From: Cymbidium sinense
Lineage: Eukaryota > Streptophyta > Magnoliopsida > Asparagales > Orchidaceae
Reading direction: 5' to 3'
Assembly (NCBI GenBank): GCA_021442155.1
Contig: CM038215.1
Location: forward strand, 278,058,413-278,122,412
DNA: 64,000 nucleotides
In this document: positions 47,100 to 58,639 of the stretch, piece by piece
Layout of the letters: the number at the start of each line of letters is the position of its first letter
Numbering within the stretch: position 1 is the stretch's first letter
Translations under genes and position numbers: made by a program
Notes under the pieces: generated by a model
What the model was told of the DNA's origin: nothing
What the model saw: only the letters and a program-made list of their open reading frames with translations
Database searches by the model: none

Positions 47100-47790
47100 T
47101 TGGCATGCAAGATTAGACATGTAAACTATAAAACAATTAAAATGATGTATATAATTTTAATATCTAAAATGATATAAATAAAGATGTGAAGTGTGAAATT
47201 TGCTCTCAAGAAAACAAACTAAATAACCATTTAAATCTATTTTATTAAGTAAAATGATTTATTAGATCTTATTCATAGTGATGTTTGTGATTTAAATGGT
47301 AATTTAACTAGAGGAGGTAACAAATATTTTATTACCTTTATTAATGATTTTTCAAAATTTTGCTATGTTTATTTAGGTAGAACTAAAGATGAAATTTTTG
47401 ATATATTTAAGAAATATAAATTAGAAGTAGAAAATCAATTATATAAGAAAATTAAAATTTTAAGATCAGGAGAATATATTTCACTTTTATTTAATAAATT
47501 TTATGAAGAAAATGGCATTATACATCAAGTTACTCCTCCATATTCTCCTCAATCTAATGGAGTAGCAGAACAAAAAAATAGAACATTCTTTGATATGGTA
47601 AATGCAATGCTAATTTCATCAAATTTGTCAAATAATTTATAGGATGAAGCATTATTAACAGCTTATTTTATTTTAAATAGGATTCCTTATAAAGACTCTA
47701 ATAAAACACCTTATGAATTTTGGAAAAATAGAAAACCCAATTTGAAGTATTTAAAACTTTGGGGTTGTTTAGCTAAAATATCTATTCCAT
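47100..47790 (+). pseudogene. Copia GAG-pre-integrase and integrase core
   Basis: WHARLDM is a remnant of the pre-integrase WHxRLGH block. Integrase core follows: DLIHSDVCDLNG with the first catalytic Asp, YFITFINDFSKFCYVYL, then KILRSGEYIS, where copia normally has RSDxGGEY. Three residues including the second catalytic Asp are missing. PPYSPQSNGVAEQKNRT with the catalytic Glu, then ILNRIPYKDSNKTPYE and LWGCLAKI follow. The reading is split over several frames. This whole domain is deleted from the minus copy. Confidence 0.85.
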
Positions 47791-47799
47791 AATGTAAAA

Positions 47800-48255
47800 A
47801 GAGAAAATTAGGATCTAAAATTGTAGATGGTGTATTCATTGATATTCTCTTAATGTCCTACTTATAGATTTCTTATCATTAACTCCAATATTAGTGATAT
47901 TTCTATTAATACAATTATTAAATCTAGAGATGCTACATTTTTTGAAGATATATTTCCTATGAAAAATAAGATTACAAAATCTATTAATCAAAAAGAATCT
48001 TCAATAGAAAATTATATAATAAATAATGATAATACTTTTTTAACTAACAACAATGAGGAAAATATTAGAAAAAGTAAAAGAATTAGAAAAGAGAAAAATT
48101 TAGGTAATGATTTTTATTCTCTTTTAACTGAAATATTTATTTTAGAAAATGATCATACTACTTTTGATAAAGTTATGAATTCTATATATGCACCATTTTG
48201 GAAAGAAGCTATTAATAATGAAATAGATTCTATCATATCAAATAAGACTTGGTAA
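47800..48255 (+). pseudogene. Copia IN-RT linker
   Basis: The open frame 47959-48255 covers the Lys/Asn-rich linker (SINQKESSIENYIINND, NIRKSKRIRKEKNLGND) and the start of RT (APFWKEAINNEIDS, SNKTW). In the minus copy this linker is fused to the protease by deletion. Confidence 0.75.
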
Positions 48256-49200
48256 TTTGTGATTTACCTCCAAGTTGTAAAACTATTGGATGTAAATGGA
48301 TATTCAAAAAAATAAAAATTAAAATCAAATGGACCTATAGATAAATATAAAGCAAGATTAGTAGCCAAATGATATACACAAAAGTAGTGTTGACTATTTT
48401 GATATTTATTCTCCGGTTGCTAGAATCTCTACAATTTATTTACTTTAGTATCTTCGAATATAATATTATACATCAAATGGATGTAAAAGCATTCTTAAAT
48501 GGTGATTTAGACGAAGAAATTTATATGGATCAACCTAAAAGTTTTATAGTAAAAGATCAATAAAATAAAGTTTGTAAATTAGTAAAATCTTTATATGGAT
48601 TAAAGTAAGCTCCTAAACAATGACATGAAAAGTTTGATAAAGTAGTATTGACGTATGGATTTTTGAATAGTGAGTCTGATAAATGTGTTTATATTAAAGT
48701 TGTTGATCATGATTATATTATTTTTTGTCTTTTTTTAATGATATTTTAATTTTTGGTACAAATCTCAATATTATAAATAATATTAAAGAATTTCTATCAA
48801 CTCAATTTGATATGAAAGATTTAGGTGAAGCTAATGTAATACTAGGTATAAGGATTTATAGAAATGCAAATAACATTTCTATTACTCAATCACATTATAT
48901 TCAAGAACTTGTTAAAAAATTTAACTTTCAAGATGTGAGTCCTGTAGGCACTCTATATAACTATAGCTTACATTTTATAAATAATTTAGGTGATAGTGTA
49001 TCACAATTAAAATATTCTCAAATAATTTATTGTCTTATGCATCTAGTAAATTATTCTTGACCTGATATTGCTTATACTGTAGGAAAATTGAGTAGATATA
49101 CTAGTAATCCTAGTGAAACTCATTGAAAAGCACTAGAAAGAATTTTTAAATATTTAAAATGTACAATAAATTGTTGTATTCATTATAGTGATTTTCTATA
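48235..49200 (+). pseudogene. Copia reverse transcriptase
   Basis: Recognised in order: SNKTW, CKTIGCKWIFKK, GPIDKYKARLVAK, FDIYSPVARIST, HQMDVKAFLNGDLDEEIYM, KLVKSLYGLK, APKQ, ESDKCVYIK, then FFNDILIFG at the place of YVDDxLIxG, and FDMKDLGEANVILGIRIYRN, SQIIYCLMHLV, PDIAYTVGKLSRYTSNP. The YVDD box is changed to FFND, with the first catalytic Asp now Asn and a one-base shift just before it. Other stops come from Trp and Gln codons. It would copy the RNA to DNA; it is inactive. Confidence 0.9.
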
Positions 49201-49645
49201 GTACTAGAAGAATATTGTTATGCTAGTTGGATTGCCAACATTAGTGAAATAAAAGCTACTAGTGGTAATGTCTTCACATTTTATGGTGGTGCAATATCAT
49301 GGAAATCAACTAAATAAATATTAATCTCTAGATCTCTATGCAGTGAATTTATAGCACTTGATCTTTACATCACGAGTCGAAATTAAAGCGTTTATTATTT
49401 TGTTTACCTTGTATTGAAAAACCTATACATGCTATTTTAATAAATTGTGATAACCAAACAATTATAGCAAAAGCAAAAAAAAAATACAATGATAAAAAAT
49501 ATCATATAAGATTAAGGCATGATTCTTTATATGAATTATATAAGAGAGGTGTTGTTACTTACCATTTTATTTGCTCTGAGAAAAATATTGCAGATCAGTT
49601 GACGAAAAGGCTTGCAAAGACTTCTATATTGACATCATTATAAGG
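49200..49645 (+). pseudogene. Copia RNase H
   Basis: EYCYASWIANISEIKATSG replaces the usual GYCDASW block: the catalytic Asp is Tyr here, while the minus copy keeps LDASW. Then GGAISWKSTK, ILISRSLCSEFIAL, AILINCDNQT-like, KKYHIRLRHDSLYEL, GVVTYHFICSEKNIADQLTK and LAKTSILTSL to the stop. A purine-rich AAGGGATGGGG follows directly. Confidence 0.85.
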
Positions 49646-49649
49646 GATG

Positions 49650-50232
49650 GGGTTAAAATAGTCATCACAGTGGAAATACAACTTTCAGATTGGAAACACC
49701 ATGATAGAATGTTCAATGTGGTTAAAACAAAGCTGATCCAATGACTGGTAAAAGCACAACTCTAAATATTATAAATCATCTTTATATACATTTGTTAATG
49801 TAATGAAAATAAGGTTGAGCTATAGCTCTTAATGAGATCAAAGACAAAAATTTTGCTATATATTATTAGATATATTAGAGATCTCACCTATATAAGTGTT
49901 GTAGTAATAGGCCGATGCAATGAGATCTTATTACATCCTAAAACACTTATGAATTGAGATGAAAGCATATGACCTTTAAAGTTCACCACTGAGTAGAACT
50001 TATAACGTGTTTCATATCGTGTGTATATCAAATGATACAATAAGTTATATACTTAGTTCACAATTTTGATTATTATAGTATTTATTATTATTAGATTTTG
50101 GTTATACTAAGTGAAAGTTCAAACCTAGAAGGCACTTTCATCGAATGCATGATAAGAGTTGTCCAAAATAAAAATTTTGATTCTTGATCTCTTATTTTAT
50201 TCACCTCAAGTTTATTTATAAATATTTTTTTT
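49650..50232 (+). other. Copia 3' untranslated stretch
   Basis: Present in both copies (compare 16811-17330). No conserved frame. The unusual length between pol and LTR is a trait of this element. Confidence 0.6.
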
Positions 50233-50800
50233 ATTTATTGGAGAGTGTATTTCATAATAAAGGAAAAAATATATAATTATAACATTATAATAATGTTATT
50301 CTTAATCGTTATTATTCTAACATTATTATAATATAAATATTAGTTGTGTAACTTATAACATAAATTAAATAAATATAAATTAATTAATTTATAACTTAAA
50401 ATAATGGCTAGTAACGGCTATAAATCATAATTAGATTATTTAATATTGAGCTCTCATCCTTCACCTATAAATAGATGATAATGTGAGCTTGAATGGCATG
50501 ACAAAATTTGAATATTCTCTCTTCCTTTCTCCATTCACAATTTTTTTGTTATTCTCTTCATTTCATTTTTTGGGCAAGCGACTCATTAGTTGAAGTTGTG
50601 TCGATATGTAATGCATATCAAGGTCGATGTGTTGTATCTCAAAAAGAGAGCCGCAATTTGGTGCAAAGGCTTGATCTACTCTAAGGATATGTCATGCATC
50701 CTCCCTCCCAAGCTATTTCAATCTCATTACTTTTTTTTATTTGCTTTGTTGTGTTAAATTTATTTCTTAATTGCCAATTTATTTTCTTAGAGTTCTAACA
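50233..50800 (+). repeat. 3' LTR of plus copia
   Basis: Ends AGTTCTAACA at 50800; TATA box at 50466-50474. The first ~40 bp align only loosely with the 5' LTR (TTATTGGAGAG versus TTATGGTGGAG), so the start is approximate. Confidence 0.75.
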
Positions 50801-51845
50801 CCTATGGTGTCTAGAAGTTAAGCAATTTGATTTGAATTCTTCATAATTTTGTTAAAGAAAATAGCGATTTCTCTTCTAGACTTGTCCCATTAGCTTGTTC
50901 TTAAAGCCTAGCTTCTGGACACCATTCTTTATAGAGGCTTCAATCAAGCTAGCTAACTTAATGATTGAATGCAAAGATATTCAAATGCCAATTCTATTTT
51001 GGATTACGTTCATGTAATTATTATATTCATGTCAAAAATATCGTTGTATTTTGTTGCGTTGCTTCATGTGATGGTAAAACTAATGTGTGCAAGAGCTATA
51101 ATACAAGGGGCTCATGCCCCAAACCTAACAAAATCATAGCATGTTAGCTCAACTAATGCTTTTTTCTTAGTGACACCAATGACTCCCTCGACATCATGTT
51201 CGCCAGCCCCAGATAGGGAGGAAGAATTTTTATGTTTTTTTGGTAAGTGGCGAGCAAGATGAAGATGGCGGGTTCTCTGCTTTGCTTGTCGTTCTCCTTT
51301 TATCAATTGGTGCTATTGTTCATCTAGGTTATGGGGAGAGAAATTAATATTTTATTTATTAGAATGAGAAAGACACATATCAACTTCCTTACACAATCAA
51401 ATTTAATTAAACTTAAATAAAATTTATTTTTTTTATTTTTAATTGATTTATGTTATCTCGTAAAAATAAAAAAAATAATTTTTAGTTTCCCTCTCTTTCT
51501 ACTATTATGTTATTTTAATATATTTCCAAAATAATAATAATAATAATAATGAAAATTACTAATATATTATTAGTAATATTTTAATAAACATGTATTTAAA
51601 ACAAAAGCGATCTATGCTATCCTAATTTTTTTTAATTCATATAAAAACTAAATTTTAAAGTTTACTTTTAAATTTCAATCATTTTCACCCATATAATTGT
51701 TGCAAATAATAATTTTTTAAAAGTATTATAACTTACAATATTTTAATAAATTGCAAATTATGATGATTTTTTGTCAATAAAATGATATATGAAATACATC
51801 ACAGTTATATCATAATATAACTTTTTCATAAAAATTTGAATAGTA

Positions 51846-51887
<42 letters not shown>

Positions 51888-51890
51888 TAT
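50801..51890 (+). repeat. Blocks B and C (right copy)
   Basis: Mirror of 15300-16385. Includes (ATA)n at 51531-51551 and (TA)n at 51849-51883. Short frames at 50965-51147 and 51112-51306 (minus) are not conserved with the other copy. The (TA)n tract forms the left edge of the D tandem. Confidence 0.75.
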
Positions 51891-52240
51891 TTAATAAATA
51901 TTTATATAAATCATACTTAAAATATGTTAAAAATTAATTATTTAGGTATATAATTATTAAAAATATTTGAAAATTTTGTCTTACTATCATAAAGTAAACA
52001 ATTTCTTATTATTTTATTTTAAATTTCTTAATTTTTTTGGCATTTTAATCATAATAAATTTTTAAATAATAATTATTTTATCTCTTCTATACTAAATGAG
52101 CTGACTCAAAATAATAAAATAAAGCTCAAGTTTGAACTCCATAAATCAATCAATCTGATGTTCAAGCTAAGGGTGATTTGAGATCGGCTTGACTCATTTA
52201 CATCCCTAGCAGCACGTAAAGTGCTTTTGAAATTCTTAGA

Positions 52241-52518
52241 GGTCATTTGGGATCACTTTTGATTTTTATTTTTTATTTTGTAGTTGTGTTTCATTTTTTT
52301 TTTATGTTTTGCTTAAAAATAAACTTGTTTGATTGTACTTGTTGTTTTTAAAAACATTCTAAAATATCTTAGATATTTTGAGTGTTTTTAAAAACAACAT
52401 TATTTTTTTAAAAACAAAAATAAAATTACATAAAAATACACTAAACAAACATATTTTTAAAAACAAGATAAAAATAAAAACAAAAAATAGAAAACAAAAT
52501 TGATCCCAAAAAGTCCCT
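52241..52518 (+). mobile_element. MITE-like element in D copy 1
   Basis: GGTCATTTGGGATCA ... TGATCCCAAAAAGTCCC. This is the best-preserved inverted termini among the right-hand copies. Confidence 0.65.
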
Positions 52519-52999
52519 TAATTTATACCCCCACTAGTAAACTTTCCTAGCTCCACTCTTGAATGTGTGAACATTTTGGCATTCGCCTTCTCTATGTGGA
52601 AAAGATTCAAACTATAAAAAGAGTTTTTTTATTTAATTTTATTTTCCAAGAAAATGAAATATTTTTTTTTCTGTGTAATCCATGTCAAATAATATATTGT
52701 CTACTTCATTTGTCTATTTGAAATAGTTATAATCATGTAGATTATTTTTAAAATCTTAATTTTTCTTCAACCATTATCATCTCTATGACAAGTATACATG
52801 TACACTCTAATTATTATAGTAAATTTTACAAATTTTGAGTTAATTTAAATCATCTTAATAATATTTAGTTAATAATATTATGTTGAGCATGAGCTTAAGC
52901 AAAAAAAAATTCAAATAGTAATGACAAAAAAAAGAGTATATGTTATGAGTTTTATGGCATACAATTTTCACATCTTAACATTAATTCAAAATACATATT

Positions 53000-53375
53000 G
53001 GGTCTTATTATGTTATTCAAACTTTATTAAACCAATAATAATATCTTAATGATATGTGTTTATTATTGATTATACTATTAGTTAACTATTGTAAATGATA
53101 TGGCATTTTCTCAACTAAAATATACATAAAGAATTCTCTTATAAAAATTTATTTGGTTGAAATTTAGAGCTCAATGAATATTTAACAATCACTTGATGAT
53201 ATGTGATAGTCAATGCTATTTTTTCTCTAACAATCACATGTTTCATGAGAGAAATAAAAATGATGTTCATTATCACCTTTATGAAATAATTGCTTGTGGT
53301 GATAATATTGTGAGCAAGAAAAGCAATGATAATTATCTTATATATGATGATTAAAACTCCCAATTTCTTAAGTAA
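53000..53375 (+). pseudogene. RNase H remnant in D copy 1
   Basis: Same blocks as at 35030-35480 (GATAGTCAATGCTATTTT for DSQ.AIF, TTTCATGAGAGA for FHER) with extra small deletions. Non-functional. Confidence 0.65.
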
Positions 53376-54461
53376 TTCTTATTAGTATTCATTGTTGATT
53401 TTAGTTTTAAGAGATGATAATGTTTTGTCAAGAATAAAATTTTTTCTACAATTATATATATATATTCTTCTCTAGTGAAATTTTATTGACGATTTTCTCT
53501 TGTTAATTTAATTAGAAGTTGAACTATTGATGCATCTCTTTTACTAAAATCAAGTTAGCATATTGTCCATTCAATGACCATATTAATTTTACATTATTAT
53601 AACTTCACCTTTTTTTTCTCATTTTTGTTGTTTTGTTCTAATATTTGTGTAAATTATTAAATTTCAAATAAAACATGCATGTTAGGATATTTAAATGATT
53701 TTTTTCTTTTTTTTTCTTTTTAATTTTTGAGATAATGTGTATGTTTTTGAAGTGCATATTGTTACATGTTAGGATATTCACATCAAAAGAAAAAAAGATT
53801 TAAAGTTTTAGCTTTATATAAAAATATTTAAATACATGAAAAGTTTAAGATATATTTTACAAAATAAAATCTAAATAAAAAAATACCAAGGACTTAGCTT
53901 AGTTAAAATGATTTCTTACACATATCAACAATTATATTATTGCCCTTTTTTCATAATTGAGAAGTTCTTCATATGATTTAATAGACATAAATTATAATGG
54001 ATTTATTTTCTCTGAAAACTTTGAAGTATTATAATTGCCTTCAAAAGAATTCTTTGTGATCTATTTGAGTATTTTCTTTTGAGGAGAAAGGATTAGAACA
54101 ATAAGTCTAATATACATATTTATATGGCTTTCTCATTTAATAAATATTTATATAAATCATTCTTAAAATATATTAAAGTTTAATAATTTAAGTATGAAAT
54201 TATTAAAAATATTTAAGAATTTATCTTATTATCATAAAGCAAGCAATTTCTTATTATTTTATTTTATTTTATTTTATTTTTTGCATTTTATCATAAGAAA
54301 TTTTTAAATTATAATTTTTCTTATCTCTTCTATACTAAATGACGACTCAAAATAGTAAAATAAAGCTCAAGTTGAACTGACAATCAATCTTTAGTTAAGG
54401 GTGATTTGAGACTTGACTTATTTACATCCAAGCATCGTTAAGTGCTTTTTGAAATTCTTAG

Positions 54462-54718
54462 AGGCCATTTGGGATCACTTTTATTTTTTATTTTTTATTT
54501 TGTATTTGTGTTTTGTTTTGTTTATGTTTTGCTTAAAAATAAACTTATTTGACTGTACTTATTGTTTTTAAGAACATTCAATTCAGTGTTTTTAAAAACA
54601 ACACTATCTTTTTTTGAAAACAAAATAAAACTACATAAAAATCTAAAACAAACATATTTTAAAAAACAACATAAAAACAAAACAAAAATTAGAAAACAAA
54701 ATTGATCCCAAAGTTCTT
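54462..54718 (+). mobile_element. MITE-like element in D copy 2
   Basis: GGCCATTTGGGATCA ... TTGATCCCAAAGTTC; the right terminus is partly lost. Confidence 0.55.
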
Positions 54719-55239
54719 AGTTTATACCCCACAATAACTTTTCTAGCTCCCTTAATTGTGTGAACACTTTGGCATTCTACTTCTCTATGTGGAAAAGAAT
54801 CAAACTATAAAAAGAGTTTTTAAATTTTATTTATGTTAAGAGAAAATGAAATATTTTAATTTTTCATAATCATGTTGAATGATGCTCTTCTGTGTAGTCC
54901 ATGTCAAATAATATATTGTCTCCTTCATTTGTCTATTTGAAATAGTTATAATCATGTTCAAATTGATTTTTGGGACATCTAAAATTTTTTCCTCAACCAT
55001 TATCATCTCTATGACAAGTATACATTGTACACTCTAAATTACATATAGTAAATTTTACAAAGTCGAGCATTTTCTAAGTTGAGGACACTTGAAATCATCT
55101 TTAATTGATTTAGTTGAATAATATTATGTTGAGCATGAGCTTAAGCAAAAATTTCAAAAAAATAATGACAAAAAAGTATTTTGTGGCTCATGAGTTCTTC
55201 ATACAATTTTCACATCTTAACATGTTTGCAATTTAGAAG

Positions 55240-55640
55240 GACTACATATTATGTTGGCCAAGTTGATTCAAACTTTATTAGAAAAGTAAGAAAGATATTT
55301 AATATGTGTTTATTATTATGATACTAATGTTGGAAGGCTACCTGTAAATGATAGTGGCATTATCACAACTAAAGCTCATACATGACAATTCAAGCTTATA
55401 AAAAATATTTAGTTGAAAGGTTTCTTTGAGAGCACAATGAATATTAAAGAATCACTCTTGTGATAGTCAAAGTGTTATTTTTCTCTCTAAAAAAATCACA
55501 TGTTTCATGAGAACTAAAATTGATGTTCATTATCACCTTTTATGAAATTATGCTTCTTGATATTATTAGCAAGGAAAGCACTCAAGATAATTATCAAATG
55601 ATGATTAAGGCACTAATTGCTAGTGTAAGTATTTCTTACA
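55240..55640 (+). pseudogene. RNase H remnant in D copy 2
   Basis: Blocks as in copy 0 with several short deletions (for example the HER block reduced to CATGAG.ACTAAA). Non-functional. Confidence 0.6.
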
Positions 55641-56730
55641 AAGTTAGTATTCATTGTTGATTTTGAGTTTTAAAGAGATGATAATGTTTTATCAAGATTA
55701 AAATTTAATCTACAATTATATATATATCTCTTCTCTAGTGAAATTTTATTTTTTGTTTTGTTAATTTGACTAGAAGTTGAGCTATTGATGCATCTTTGTA
55801 AACTAAACTCAAGTTAGCATATCTCATTGGCAATGACCATCTATTAATTTTACATGATTATAAGCGTCACCTCTTTTCTCCTTTTTTTGTTTTTTTTTTT
55901 AATATTTTGTAAATTATTAAATTTCAAAGAAAACATGAATGTTAGGATATTTAAATAGGATTTTTTTCTTATTTTCTTTTTTAATTTTTTGAGATAATGT
56001 ATGTTTTTGAAGTGCATATAGTTACATGTTAGATATTCACATCAAAAGAAAGAAAGATTTAAAGTTTTAGCTTTACATGAAAATTTAGCTCAAACACAAA
56101 TACATGAAAAGTTGTAAGATATTCGAGTTTTTACATAAAAATAAAATCTAAATAAAAAAAAACTAGAGGACTTAGCTTAGTTAAAATGATTTCACTAACA
56201 AATATCAACAATTATATTGCCCTTTTCATAATTGAGGAAGTTCTTGATATGATCTAATAGACATAAATTATAATGGATTGATTTTATTTGAACACTTTTA
56301 GTATTATAATTGCCTTCAAAGAAATCTTTTTTTTGATCTATTTGAGTATTTTTCTTTCAAAGAGAGGATTAGAACTAGAAAGTATATATATTTATATGGC
56401 TCATACTCATTTAATAAATATTTATATAAATCATACTTAAAATATATTAAAGTTTTATAATTTAAGTATGTAATTATTAAATATTTAAAATTTTATCTTA
56501 TTATCATAAAGCAAGCAATTTCTTATTATTTTATTTTTTAATTTTTTAATTTTTGGCATTTTTATCAAAATAAAATTTTAAATTATAATTATCTTATCTC
56601 TTCTATACTAAATGATGACTCAAAATAATAAAATAAAGCTCAAGTTCGAACTCCTTAAATCATCAACTAAGTTCAAGCTAAGGGTGATTTGAAAGACTCA
56701 TATAAATATTAAGCTTTTGAAATTCTTAGA

Positions 56731-56968
56731 GGTCATTTGGGATCACTTTTGGTTTTATTTTTATTTTGTATTTGTGTATTATTTTGTTTATGTTTTGCTT
56801 AAAATAAACTTGTTTGATTTTACTTTTTAAACATTCAAATATCTTTTAGATATTTTGAGTGTTTTAAAATTCATATCATTTTGAAAATAAAAAATACATA
56901 AAAGCACTCTAAACAAATATATTTTAAAATGACATTAAAATAAAACAAAATTGTTCAAAGTTCCATAG
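56731..56968 (+). mobile_element. MITE-like element in D copy 3 (eroded)
   Basis: Left terminus GGTCATTTGGGATCA intact; right terminus eroded to TTGTTCAAAGTTCC. Confidence 0.5.
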
Positions 56969-57479
56969 TTTATACACTAGTAAACTTTAGCTCGCTCACG
57001 AATGTGTGAACACTTTGGCATTCTTCTTCTCTTTGTGGAAGAAACAAACTATAAAAGAGTTTTTAAATTTTATTTTATTTTAAGAAAATGAAATATTTTA
57101 ATTTTTTTATAATCATGTCCTTGAATGATGCTCTTTGTGTAGTCCATGTCAAATATTATATTGTCTTCATTTGTCCATTTGAAATAGTTATAATCATGTT
57201 CAAATGATTTTGGGACATCTATAAAATTTTTCAACCATTATCATCTCTATGACAAGTATAAAATACTCTAAATTACACTTATAGTCAATTTTACAAAGTG
57301 AGCACCCTTAAGTTGAGGATTGACTTGAAATCATCTTCAATAATGTGATTTAGTTTGAATAATTATGTTGAGCATGAGCTTAAGCAAAAATTTCAAATAA
57401 TAAAGACAACAAAAGAGTATTTGTGGGCTCATGAGTTCTTATGATACAATTTTCACATCTTAACTCATGTTTGCAATTC

Positions 57480-57905
57480 GGAGGACTACATATTTGGTCA
57501 TTGTCCATGTTGATTCAAACTTTATTAGAAACCTAGTAAGTGGAGAAATCTTACCATGTGTTTATTATTGACTATACTATTAGTTGGAAGGCTATCTTGC
57601 AAATTATAGTGGCATTATCTACAACTAAAGTGAGTACATGACAATTATTGAAGCTTATAAAGAAGCTATTTAGTTGAAAGGTTTTTTTGAGAGCTCAATG
57701 AATATTTAACAATCAGATGATGTGTGATAGTCAAAGTGCTATTTTCTCTCAAAAAAATCACATGTTTGAGAGAACTAAAATTGATGTTCATTATCTCCTT
57801 TATGAAATTATTGTTTGTGGTGATATTATTGTGAGCAAGGGAAGCAATGATAATTATGATATGATGATTAAAACTAATTGCCAAGTGTAAGTATTTCTTA
57901 GCAGT
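57480..57905 (+). pseudogene. RNase H remnant in D copy 3
   Basis: ATTAGTTGGAAGGC (SWK block), GTGTGATAGTCAAAGTGCT (CDSQSA) and GATATGATGATTAAA (DMMIK) are clear. Short deletions and shifts break it. The 82-codon antisense frame at 57666-57914 is a shadow. Confidence 0.7.
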
Positions 57906-58639
57906 TATATTCATTGTTGATTTTGGAGTTATGGAAGAGATGATAATGTTTTATCAAAGTTTAAAATTTTAATCTACAATTATATATATCATTCTAGTGA
58001 AAATTTTATTAATTTGTTCTTATTAATTTGACCAAGTTGAGCTATTATTGCATCTCTTCATGACTAAACCTCCAAGTTAATTGTCCATTGAATAATCTAT
58101 TAATTTTACATTATTATAAGCTTCCTCTTTTCTCCTTTTTCTCCTTTTATTTTTCTAATATTTGTGTAAATTATTAAATTTCAAAGAAAACATGCATGTT
58201 AGATATTTAAATAGGATTTTTTCTTTTTTTTTTCATTTTAATTTTTTCAAATAAGTGTGTAGGTTTTTTAAGTGCATATTGTTACATGTTAGATATTCAT
58301 CAAAAGAAAGAAAAGATTTAAAGTTTTAGCTTTATATGAAAATCCATGACAAATACATGAAAAGTTGTAAGAGATATCGTTTTTAAAAAATAAAATCTAA
58401 ATAAAAATATCGAGGACTTAGCTTAGTTAAAATGATTTCACTACATATCAACAATTATAATTATTGCCCTTTTTCATAATTAAGGAAGTTCTTGATATGA
58501 TCTAATAGACATAAATTATAATGGATTGATTTTATCTGAAAACTTTGAAGTATTATAATTGCATTCGAAGAAATATTTTCTGATCTATTTGAGTATTTTT
58601 CTTTGGGAAGAGAGGATTAGAGAATAAGAAGTCTAATAT

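Larger units (their letters stand above)
45166..50800 (+). mobile_element. Ty1/copia retrotransposon, full-length but decayed
   Basis: 5' LTR 45166-45804, gag 45863-46735, protease end 46745-46994, integrase about 47100-47790, linker 47800-48250, reverse transcriptase 48235-49200, RNase H 49200-49645, an untranslated stretch and 3' LTR about 50233-50800. Domain order PR-IN-RT-RH is that of copia; the Gag and RT motifs resemble TNT1-94-type (Tork-like) elements, tentatively. Stops and shifts are numerous and key catalytic residues are changed. No target-site duplication was found, and an iMet primer-binding site (TGGTATCAGAGC) is absent after the LTR. Confidence 0.9.
51890..54115 (+). repeat. 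Block D, tandem copy 1
   Basis: AATAAATATTTATATAAATCATAC at its start recurs in copies 2 and 3. Contains MITE 52241-52518 and an RNase H remnant at about 53000-53375, more eroded than in copy 0. The antisense frame at 53139-53363 is a shadow of it. Confidence 0.85.
54116..56384 (+). repeat. Block D, tandem copy 2
   Basis: Starts at TATTTATATGGCTTTC after TCTAATATACA, a TA-rich junction. MITE at 54462-54718, RNase H remnant about 55240-55640. Offset from copy 1 measured at the MITE is 2222 bp. Confidence 0.85.

Noticed and set aside
53139..53363. Antisense frame in block D (also 57666-57914)
   Set aside because: It is the complement of the copia RNase H remnant; the sense strand carries the recognisable motifs.
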